This document shows positions 51,000-60,000 of a stretch of 60,000 nucleotides of DNA, one piece after another. Below the pieces are notes generated by a model that did no database searches, had not been told where the DNA came from, and was given only the letters and a program-made list of their open reading frames with translations. Each line of letters begins with the position of its first letter. Within the stretch, counting starts at the first letter, position 1. Location of the stretch: NCBI GenBank assembly GCA_905221605.1, contig CAJNDS010001413.1, forward strand, positions 565,501 through 625,500, read 5' to 3'. A program made the translations under genes and the position numbers. The stretch is from Symbiodinium natans (Eukaryota; Sar; Dinophyceae; Suessiales; Symbiodiniaceae).

Positions 51000-53690
51000 T
51001 TTACGCACCATCCCACATGCTTCGGGCAACTGCAGTCTTTAGCAATCAAGGACGTCAAGTGGCGCCCCTCGCTGAGAGTTGAGGCCACCAAGACTGGAAC
51101 TTGCCGCTTGTTCAAATTGTTCAAAAATAGGGTCTCTCTTGGGGATGCCCTGTTACGCGGGTCTCAGTAGGAGAGTTGTCCAAAAGGCCTGTTTCGAGAC
51201 CACCACAGCGTCGCCCTCTAGCACCCGCCACCACAAAAAAGGGAACATATTCCGCCACTTGAAGTCGCATCCATTTGGTGCATTCCCCAGTGCATGACAT
51301 GCAGTATTGCGAGCAATCCGACTTCTAGATGCCGTTTATTTTGCCGACAGCTTATCGCTGCGCTACAAGTAGCAGAAATCGAGTTTCCAGCATGTGCAAT
51401 GACAGACAACGGGTCAGATGACCACGAACCCCAAAACTCAAAACCCTTCGAAGATAGGGTCCTGGGCGATGCACAGCAACTGTGGCTATAAGTCCAGGCG
51501 ATCTTGAGTGCTGATCTGTTGCTGGCACCAACTCTGCGGTTCATTATTCCACTGCTAGAGCCGGCGAGCGAAAAAGACTTTTGAAGAGTTCAGCCGCTGC
51601 AACGTCCGAAGGTCCGCGTCTGAGGCCACCACTTCGGCGCCTGATGCGTGGAGCGTGGACAATAGACGTAGACCTCAAAGTGCCAGAGGCTGCATTGAGC
51701 TGAACCTTGAACTCACTTTATTAGGGTGACCTAAACCCTAAACCCTAAACCCTAAACCCTAAACCCTCAAATGCTTGCCCCTTTACTTCGCGGGGAGCCA
51801 CACGCGAAGGCACACCGCCTGCCGCTCAGGATGGTCTTTCAACGCGGTCCCAGGCACTTTGTGCAAGATCCGTTCTAATTCTAGCTTCTTTAATTCCGCT
51901 GTGTTCTCCAGAGACAGCTGACGGTTGGTAGTCGCCGCCCTACAGTCGCCGCCCTATAGTCGCAGCAAACCAGCAGAAGGTCCGTTCCTTGCGGTGTCTC
52001 AAGAGAATGCGACCAAGCGCAAAATCTTAAAGCACTCAGGGGCAAAATCTTAAAGCACTCAGGGGCATACTGCCGCATGACAGCCTTTCCCCACTTCGAC
52101 TAGATTTCCTCGAAGAATCTTGGAGAGTCAGGCGGCCATTGAAGCTAAGTACTCGTTGTGCTTTGAGTGGCTTTGGAGCTCGCAGGGTGCAGGTAGTTTT
52201 CCATGGACAGAGGCCACCTTCTGCAAAGACAAGATTGGGCCGTAGCATCACCGATTACTGTTACGTGTGTGTTGCCAGATGCTCAGTTTTTGTGCAGTCC
52301 GTTCTATCTCCATATACGTGATCCGGCCGCAAAAAGAGCCATCGAAAGCTGCACTACAGTCTGGTTTTTGGCGGTGGTCGTGATTACGGTTGTTGGGTTT
52401 GGTTGTTGGGTTTGGTGGTGAGCATAACAAGAAAACCATCGGCCACGCTTCCAGGAGGTGGCAGGCAACTTTTCCATGTCATGTCGAACATGCGGAGGCA
52501 GCGCCCAGCCAAGTGGGATGTCGTGCCGACAATGCCGTGATTTTGCATGAAGCTCTCGGAAGACCGTCGTAGACGTGCTGGAAGTCGGACAGCATTGCCT
52601 CCTCAGCCACTTTTCTTCTAGTCTCGATAGGCTCGTTCTTACTGCGCTTAAAGTGCGGTTGAGTCTGAACCTGGCTGCTAGGCTGCAGGAGACGAAGGAG
52701 TAGGGAGACATCTTGGTACGCCCAGGGGAGATAGGTGACTTGCCTCCTGCGGTGCCCAGGTTTTCGTTATCTCTTGCTTGGAGTTCTCCGCTTCCGCGCG
52801 CGAAAAAGTCATCCGTTGTGGATTGCGGACTTTCCACCGGTCTCCCCATGCTCTAGCACCCAGCACCGACAGGTTCTTCCAATGTGCCAGTCCGCACGAA
52901 AGAGAGGCTGCTTTTGGCACATGGTGCACCCGAAAGGTCTCCCAGGCTGTAAAACCATGTTGCGAACAGCGCTCTCGATGATCTGCGGGCCCCGTACTTT
53001 TGATCTCCGCCGACTTGGCCCGTGGGTCTGAAAGCAGAGCCGGCGCATGCTGAGCCATGGCGAGGGCATGCTGCTCCCTGAGTTGATGGTCTCGAGAATG
53101 TGTCCTGCTCGTATACCAGCAAGCCGCAGGTTTTTCAATAACGATGAACGATTCTGAAGGATTGCCCTGCCACGGCTTTCACTGAGAATGCAAGGCCTTG
53201 TGCTCCTGCTCTGCGTGGTATCCCTTGCGCATAAGGCACGCCAGTTCATATTCCAAGCACACGTCCCTGGCGGTGCATCCTAGCGCCGAAAGCATTCTCT
53301 TCTCAGAACAAGATGCATGGAGAAGCAGCTCCTGTTGCCAGGTTCAGAGAAATGTAGTTTTGCTCGGAACTGAGACTTTCATTGTGGGCTCTAGGATTGC
53401 GGTGGGCAGTGATTTTTGGCACGATGCTGGCTAAGCAGCAAAGCAGACAAATGTGCTGTGAACTCTTTGACTCTTTGACCATCGTCTCAACAACTGCTTG
53501 CTGTAGCTTGTTGAGCAGTGCTTTGGAGGCGCAGCCGGCTGCATGGTGTTGTAGCGACACAGCAGAAGCAGCAGCAGCTGCGCTTGTGGCTGGCCTGTTT
53601 TGGGCTCCTTTTCGAAAGCCTGGGTGCAGGGAAACAATCCTGTGAACCTCGTGTTCAATGCGCGTCGGATTGCGAAGCACTCTTCTTCCC
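51000..53690. other. Interval without a convincing gene
   Basis: A CCCTAAA block lies at 51730-51770 and an exact 23-bp tandem duplication (CAAAATCTTAAAGCACTCAG...) at about 52020-52066. Long minus-strand frames (52304-52849 and 52809-53249, the latter with CTMC and CRC pairs) have no recognised family and could be parts of an unidentified element. Confidence 0.35.
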
Positions 53691-53849
53691 CATATTCACC
53701 AAGCGCATTGCAAGCTTCCTGTGCCAGGTGCAATGCCTATCCATACGAAGCTGCCATTGCAGCTAGGCCGCAGCCAGAAGGTTCCGCTAATCCGCTAGGA
53801 GTTGGCACACATCACTCACATCACGCCTACGCAAAGCCTGCACACAGCC

Positions 53850-54700
53850 ATGGCCTGGGCCCAGGATGTCTTTCAAGGAAAGGAGAAGCTGACGACAGAC
53901 AAGCCGCCGCCTCGCAGACTGAGAACCGTGTACCGTGTTTGTGCACCGTACAGCGTGCACGCGGGTGCACGCGGGTGCACACGACGTGCTCCAGGCAGCT
54001 TCCGTACCGGCAATGCCGTGATTTTGACGTTTCACTCAAGGCCACCTTTAAGGGCAGGGTCCTGCCATGACCTGCTGGTAACACTTCAAAGTTTGATGGA
54101 TGGCAGGCCAATGACAAATTGGACATCAAGATCGGCAATGTCACCACTGGAACTTTTTCTGTGCCTGAAGCTCATTAAATAGCTGAAACAGCTCCTGATG
54201 ACATCATATGCTGTCATGCGATGACAGATACTGGCATCATGTACTGTCTTGGACTCTTGGTGACCCTGTGGGAGTCTATGATGGGCAACATGCGAGGTCG
54301 GAAGTGCCCGAATCCACCGCGCTCCTGTTGCTGGTGGTTTATCGCTTGGGCCTTCGAGAGTGTTGCTTCTCCCTTGGATGCAGCTCATGTGACTCACGTG
54401 ACTACAATGTGGCCTTCAAGGCCACGATGTTGAGAGCACAGCCGTGTCGTTCGAGTCCCACATGTTCATGGCGGACGATCCCAACCCACAGGCCACGTCG
54501 TGAGTAACATCTACTTCACTTCTGAGTTGACAATGTGACAGACAAAGCGATTGTCTCTTGGAGAGCTGAGCTCAGACGTAGCTTAGCTCTTCCAATCACC
54601 GTGTGCACGTGGACATGTGTGTGACAGGTTGCGATCATCGACGCTTTTCTTGGCACTACTGAATTCAGGCAGGAGTGCTTCAGCCAGCATTTGTATCTTG
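53850..54700 (+). CDS. Candidate exons of an unidentified gene
   Basis: Four plausible exons: about 53850-53905 (AWAQDVFQGKEKLTTD); 54092-54170 (FDGWQANDKLDIKIGNVTTG, then TFSVPEA) after AG; 54421-54499 (DVESTAVSFESHMFMADD, then PNPQATS) ending at a GTGAGT donor; and from 54628 (VAIIDAFLGTTEFRQECFSQ) after CAG. They read like a globular protein, with a beta-rich segment in the second. No family recognised. Phases between them were not reconciled. Confidence 0.42.
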
Positions 54701-55056
54701 CTGCTCGTCGCCATCTTGCTGGATGTTCTGCTCTTTCACTTTGTGGTTTCCTTCATCCTTTTGTTTTGTTTCTGCTTCTTTTGTCGTGTTCGAAGCCAGG
54801 AAATACAGACAGAAATACGGAAAACAAAGAGAACGAACGAAAGAATGCAACAGAAACAAAGAAAAAAGAACCAAAGAAAGAAGTAATAACAAACGGCGGG
54901 AAGACATGGCTAGGGAAATCAGGAACAAGACGACACACCGAAAGAAACAAGAAACATTCATGAAAAAAGGAATCAACAGGGTGCAGATGCACAAGGAACT
55001 CCATGGAACAGGCAGAAAAATGGAACAGGTACAGCGACAGAAGCGCATAACAACAA

Positions 55057-55058
55057 GG

Positions 55059-55101
<43 letters not shown>

Positions 55102-55515
55102 GCTACTACTGCTACTACTGCTACTACTGCTACTACTGCTACTACTGCTACTACTGCTACTACTGCTACTACTGCTACTACTGCTACTACTGCTACTACT
55201 GCTACTACTGCTGCTACTGCTGCTACTGCTACTACTGCTACTAGTGCTACTACTGCTTCTACTGCTACTACTGCTACTACTGCTACTACTGCTACTACTG
55301 CTACTACTGCTACTACTGCTACTACTGCTACTACTGCTACTACTGCTACTACTGCTACTACTGCTACTACTGCTACTACTGCTACTACTGCTACTACTGC
55401 TTCTACTGCTACTACTGCTACTACTGCTACTACTGCTACTACTGCTACTACTGCTACTACTGCTACTACTGCTACTACTGCTATTACTGCTACTACTGCT
55501 ACTACTGCTACTATT
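55057..55515 (+). repeat. (TAC)n and 9-bp (ACTACTGCT)n array
   Basis: (TAC)n for about 40 bp, then about 45 copies of ACTACTGCT with rare substitutions. Poly-Tyr, poly-Leu and Val/Ala frames across it are artefacts. Confidence 0.95.
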
Positions 55516-55744
55516 ACAACAACAACAACTACTAGGCTAGCGCGCCTCAGGGCGCCTGGTCGTTTTGCTGCGGCTGAACGTCCGGACATTGGTGTTTTGC
55601 GTCATTTCCGGTAGAGGCCGAAAATGTAACTAAAAAAAAACTACTCGCGGGCAAGGGAAAGGAAGGTTTCAGGGTTTGGAAGCGATGTGTTGCTGTGTGC
55701 CGGTCCCTGTTCTAAAGGTCAAGTCTGCAGCCCGTAGAGAAACA

Positions 55745-56015
55745 AAAACACTGTAAATACCAGTGTTTTGGGCATGGTCGCCAAAGGCAAGGACGCTTGT
55801 GAATGCATTTCTTGTTCCACATCCTTATGCAGTATGTTGTACAAAGTGGCGGAAATGCTGTAAATACCAGTGTTTTGGGCGTGAACACCAGTGTTTTGGG
55901 CATGGTCGCAAAAGGCAGGGACGCTTGTGACAACGTGTCTTGTTCCACAACCTTGCGCGGTATGTTGTACAAACTGGCGAAAACGCTGTAAATACCAGTG
56001 TTTTGGGCATGGATG
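55745..56015 (+). repeat. ~120-bp tandem repeat, about 2.3 copies
   Basis: CTGTAAATACCAGTGTTTTG recurs at about 55751, 55857 and 55987, with GGACGCTTGTGA and TGTTGTACAAA in the intervals. A shortened ACCAGTGTTTTGGGC copy sits at about 55887. Confidence 0.85.
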
Positions 56016-56037
56016 CAATATGAATGATGTTCTTATC

Positions 56038-56093
56038 CCCCCCCCCCCAACCCCCCCACCCCCCCACCCCCCCACCCCCCCACCCCCCCCCCA
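56038..56093 (+). repeat. Poly(C)/CCCCCCCA tract
   Basis: Runs of 7-9 C separated by single or double A over about 55 bp. Confidence 0.92.
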
Positions 56094-56149
56094 ACAAGAG
56101 CAAAAAACGCACCAAAACGCACCAAACTGCCTGGGGGCGCGCTTTGCAA

Positions 56150-56244
56150 CTACTACTACTACTACTACCACTACTACTACTGCTACTAGTACTACTACTA
56201 CTACTAACTACTACTAACTACTACTACTACTACTACTACTACTA

Positions 56245-56284
<40 letters not shown>

Positions 56285-56476
56285 GCTACTGCTACTGCTA
56301 CTGCTACTGCTACTACTGCTACTGCTACTGCTACTGCTACTGCTACTGCTACTGCTACTGCTACTGCTACTGCTACTGCTACTGCTACTGCTACTGCTAC
56401 TGCTACTGCTACTCCTTCTGCTGCTACTACTACTACTACGACGACCTACTACGACTACTACGATTATTACGACACG

Positions 56477-56572
<96 letters not shown>

Positions 56573-56595
56573 GCTACTACTACTACTACTACTGC
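56150..56595 (+). repeat. (CTA)n and (CTACTG)n array
   Basis: (ACT)n flanking an internal (TACTGC)n block at about 56282-56415; related in motif to the array at 55.06-55.52 kb. Confidence 0.95.
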
Positions 56596-57208
56596 GCCTC
56601 CTTCGTGTACATAATGTGCTTCCTTGGTTTTGATTGACCGTGTTCTGGAAGTGGACGACGCTAGTCTTTGGACTGAATGAACTCACTTCCCTCGCCTGTG
56701 GATCTGTGCATGGGCGCCTGGTGAGCATTTGCGCTGGGACAAATATAGCAGCAATAATGGGGACAAACCGCAACATAGGACCAACAAAGCAACAGTGAGC
56801 GATAGTCGCAAGTTTCCGCTATCGCAAAGTACAGCAGAAACACAGAACAGCATCGCTCCCCCCGAAATGTATGAACTTTCACGCCAGATGCCGAGACATG
56901 CGGCCTGTCATTTGACATTGCCTCGGCAACACAATTTTGGCCATTGTTGGGATTTTTGGGAGTATTGCAGATGACCGTTCAATCACCTTCTTCAATGAGC
57001 TCCTTCTGTTGATGTGCTTGGCAGGCCGATAATCTACGCTGGAAACTTGTCGGAGACGCTTCGGTTTGGCAGAGTGCAGCAGCTCAGTGACGTATTCTTC
57101 TCGTGCTGTGACTCCTGATTGCGGAGCGTGACTGGTGGAGTTTCGATTTAGCATGTTTGCATGTGCCTTTGGAGCCGTTGATCTCCGGTAGCTTCGTATG
57201 CTGCTCAG

Positions 57209-57271
57209 GTCATCTCCTTGAACCCAGGGGACTACACCATTCGCCTCCAGAATGATGCAAACGTGACTCAG
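57209..57271 (+). CDS. Candidate exon, VISLNPGDYTIRLQNDANVT
   Basis: Exactly 21 codons after CAG and before GCGCCC (possible GC donor). The PGDYTIRL pattern suggests a beta-sandwich strand pair. A next exon may start at 57321 (DVVPAQDQVTMPESPDPPEA) after CAG. Confidence 0.45.
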
Positions 57272-58095
57272 GCGCCCGTGGTGGATGCAGCAAAGTTTCC
57301 CTAGTCTCTTGACCCTGCAGGATGTGGTCCCGGCCCAGGACCAAGTCACTATGCCGGAATCTCCTGACCCTCCTGAAGCTTCAGTTCGTTGTTCATCATC
57401 TGCGAAGACCCTCCTCGTGTCAGGTGCGAGCGCGCAAAGGGGACAAGTACGTGGTGCTTGTCTCAAAGCAACGTTATCGACATGTGTGGAAGGCAAGTTA
57501 GGCATGTCGAACCGTCGTAGGTGCTGCGCTCTGGCATCCAGGCCCAGCGCGGGCCCAGTTTCCAGCAGGACCTACACATCTTCTCTTGAGCGAACATTGC
57601 CTGAACACGATTGCTTGAACCTGCTTTTTGTGGCAGCAGTGTCCACGAGACCTCACGGGCCCTGTTCTGCGCAGCCGGACAGTTTCAGCCCGTAGAGTCT
57701 CGAACTCCAACGGGGGGTTCTGGTACCTTGGCAGTGGACTTGGCCGAGCCATGAAGATCAGTGCCTTGCGCGCGGCAATGCAGAAGGACCGGCGGTGGCC
57801 AACATGCTTAGAGGGAGGCAGCAGAACGGATCCCCAGAAGCTTCCAAGCTAGGCAGCCTTGGGCCCTAGTCACGAGTGTAGTCACGTGGTCGCTTCCTGT
57901 GATTCTGAGACGTTGTCCTTTCTGTCCGCCTTTTTCCAGGGTCTCTCCGCCATGAGAATGAACACCAAGAAGCCTCAGAGCTGTCCGCGACCGTTCACCA
58001 ATGTTGCTCCAGTACCTGCTGGGGCATGGGAAGGCGCGGCGAGCAGCAGCGATAGGCAGAGAGAGAGAGGGAGGGAACGGCTGGGCCGGCGACAA

Positions 58096-58218
58096 AGAGG
58101 AGAAGGAGAAGGAGAAGGAGAAGGAGAAGGAGAAGGAGAAGGAGAAGGAGAAGGAGAAGAAGAAGAAGAAGAAGAAGAAGAAGAAGAAGAAGAAGAAGAA
58201 GAAGAAGAAGAAAAGGAG
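58096..58218 (+). repeat. (GGAGAA)n then (AGA)n purine tract
   Basis: About 10 GGAGAA units followed by about 20 AGA units and a short GGAGGAG end. Confidence 0.95.
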
Positions 58219-58795
58219 GAGGAGAAAGACGACTGCCCGTCAAACCTCAAATGGGACTTCCGAACAAGTGAACAATAGCGAAGAGACTACTACTGGCAAA
58301 TTCCTCCATCATAAGCTGCGTCTTGGTGCTCGCTAAAAGACCCAGCGAAATACAGTAGTTTTAGTGGGTCTTTTGCAGCATACAATACAATCTTATTAAC
58401 GGGCTATTTTAATGGACGTGCGATTTTATTTTCAATTTACTACGAAAACTCCCAAGACAAGGCTCCCAGATTCTTTTTGGCTCCTGTCGCCAGCCCCAGC
58501 ACATGGGCGCCAGAGAGACCACAAGCACACCGGGAGTTCCAGATTAATTAAGGGTGGGAGGGGAAGAAGTGCTTGTACCATTTTGTACCACATTGAGCAC
58601 AGAGCAGTGGGAAATGGCGGAGGAGTATGCAGAGCACGCAGAAGTGGGATGCAACGGAATCATGAGCATGCTGATGCTCAAGAGGCAATTCCACAAAGTG
58701 GGATCCGGCTGCTGAGCAAAGAAGTCGGCAACCAGGGGCAACTAAAAGTGCCTCACGCAATGCGGTCGCCCACCTCCTTTCTTTGCGATCTGCAG

Positions 58796-58949
58796 ATGCA
58801 GGCTCTTAATGGGGGGCAGTTGGCTGCGGACTTTCACACGGAAGACCTTGCGGAGCTTGTAAACATCCTGCACCACGTCCGAGCTCCCCACAAATACTTG
58901 AAGAGGGCCACGCTGAGTCAGAAACCACCAACCCTTGTCGCCAAGGCAG
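58796..58949 (+). CDS. Candidate exon of an unidentified gene
   Basis: Opens after CTGCAG and ends at a GTGAGC donor. Reads MQALNGGQLAADFHTEDLAE and then LVNILHHVRAPHKYLKRATL, helix-rich and ordinary in composition. The following exon, from about 59040 after TTTCAG, reads GIGKLTVRTYMLKNVQWFMD and then VHGVAQRLRRGIGLK. A further one from about 59564 reads DVDDDASTSAICLAQLLKVM. Likely one gene; family not recognised. Confidence 0.5.
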
Positions 58950-59898
58950 GTGAGCAAGCACCCTGACCTTGGTTCCCGCCCCTGCGCATTGCAATTGGCA
59001 AGTCCAGAAAGTCCAGACTTGAAAGCCTGTAATTTCAGGGAATTGGAAAACTGACTGTGCGAACGTACATGCTGAAGAACGTTCAGTGGTTCATGGATGT
59101 TCATGGCGTGGCACAGCGCCTACGCAGAGGCATCGGCTTGAAGGGCAGCCGCGGCAGGGCCAACCAAAACTGCCAAAACGCGCAGCAGCCGCCGGTTCTG
59201 AGGTCCACTTTGGCTCCCAAAAGGATCCCAAGCGCTTGATCGCACTGTTGAGGATCTAAGCGCAAGAAAGGCAACAAAACCCGGACGCTGCACCTGATGT
59301 GGCCAGGGCATCGGAGGCTCCTGCGCGGTGGTTTGTTGTGGCCTTGCATGGGCCAAGCGGTTTCGCTTGTTCCTATTGTCCGCGGGACGGAAGAAGGAAG
59401 AGAGACGGGTTCGTCATCCCTGTATCCTTTTCTGGAAAAATGAGAGGAGGCAAACTGCGATAAAGAGGGAAGGTTTGCCTCGGGGAGTGGATTGGTGATG
59501 CATGCAAAGAAAGAGTCACATGCATGTGTTTCTTCGAGCTCTTCCTCTTATTTGCGTCTGCAGATGTTGATGACGATGCTTCAACTTCCGCCATCTGCCT
59601 GGCGCAGCTGCTGAAGGTGATGACCTCAGAGATTGGGGCACACAGCGACTGCACTTGTGCGCAAGTGCCGGTAGGGCACGCCGGTCCACCTATAGGGGTC
59701 TGCGATAGTTGGGGATACCTTATTCGGGGCACCCGTTTCTGTAAGGGGATCCTAGAATTCCCTTCTCTTCGTACACGCCCCCCCCCCCACCTTGCAAAAG
59801 TTTCGGGGCAAGCCAAGGACTCCTCACGATCAAGGGGCCTGGAGCACACAGCATCGACGGACGATGTCTTCGAGGGATGCCTCCATCTTCCAGGTGTC

Positions 59899-60000
59899 AA
59901 TAAACCCTAAACCCCAAACCCCAAACCCCAAACCCCAAACCCCAAACCCCAAACCCCAAACCCTAAACCCTAAACCCTAAACCCTAAACCCTAAACCCAG
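59899..60000 (+). repeat. Telomere-like CCCTAAA/CCCCAAA block at window edge
   Basis: Eight CCCCAAA units between CCCTAAA units; runs off the right edge. Since gene exons lie right before it and similar blocks occur in introns, it is probably interstitial. Confidence 0.9.

Noticed and set aside
54675-56776. Poly-Leu, poly-Tyr, poly-Thr, poly-Ser and Val-Ala frames
   Set aside because: Translations of CTA/CTACTGCTA arrays; no non-repeat domain is attached.
59899-60000. True chromosome end
   Set aside because: The block is short and mixed with CCCCAAA, similar blocks occur inside introns and a transposon, and the window edge is arbitrary.
1-60000. tRNA, rRNA, snRNA genes or dinoflagellate spliced-leader relics
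   Set aside because: No convincing cloverleaf, rRNA stretch or spliced-leader core (CCATTTTGGCTCAAG) was noticed by eye; a covariance-model scan would be needed to exclude them.

Overview
The window looks like nuclear DNA of a dinoflagellate, possibly Symbiodiniaceae-like; this is inference and no marker gene was found. The supporting signs are many interstitial (CCCTAAA)n blocks matching the TTTAGGG telomere repeat, a gene split into dozens of tiny exons, abundant microsatellites, and dense nested retroelements. Almost all proteins that can be recognised belong to mobile elements. Most other open frames are shadows of these or translations of simple repeats.

Layout: (1) 1-3721, minus strand: Ty1/copia-type gag-protease-integrase polyprotein running off the left edge, with an unidentified frame upstream (3746-4501). 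(2) about 4.59-13.14 kb: head-to-tail macrosatellite with a ~1.8 kb unit, four full units plus partial ones. (3) 13.139-30.109 kb: a 17 kb block between two copies of an 18-bp target-site duplication, with A9 just before the right copy. Its left end is a 5'-truncated LINE reverse transcriptase. Inside the block lie a DIRS-like element on the minus strand (tyrosine recombinase, gag, methyltransferase, RT-RNase H) and, divergent from it, a long plus-strand ORF combining alpha/beta-hydrolase-like motifs with a P-loop. That ORF is cut by a 1.72-kb TA-flanked inverted-repeat transposon exactly in front of its Walker A motif. (4) 30.110-30.953 kb: the satellite unit resumes at the base where it was interrupted; a further piece lies inverted at 31.95-32.29 kb. 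(5) 32.6-37.2 kb: microsatellite, a decayed second RT-RNase H on the minus strand, foldback and direct repeats, and an ORF with two repeats of an FGDR..QIG.FR type. (6) 39.7-51.0 kb, plus strand: exons of a long Lys/Glu/Ala-rich coiled-coil protein, with introns carrying telomere-like and 9-bp repeats. (7) about 53.8-59.7 kb: scattered plausible plus-strand exons of one or more further genes, interrupted by large trinucleotide/nonanucleotide arrays; the window ends in CCCTAAA/CCCCAAA repeats.

The most informative story is the insertion order: satellite amplification, then LINE insertion into one unit, with other elements nested inside, including a transposon that breaks a P-loop ORF and whose clean removal leaves an intact Walker A motif. 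Exon boundaries and frameshifts were read by eye and are approximate. Homopolymer frameshifts may be assembly errors.
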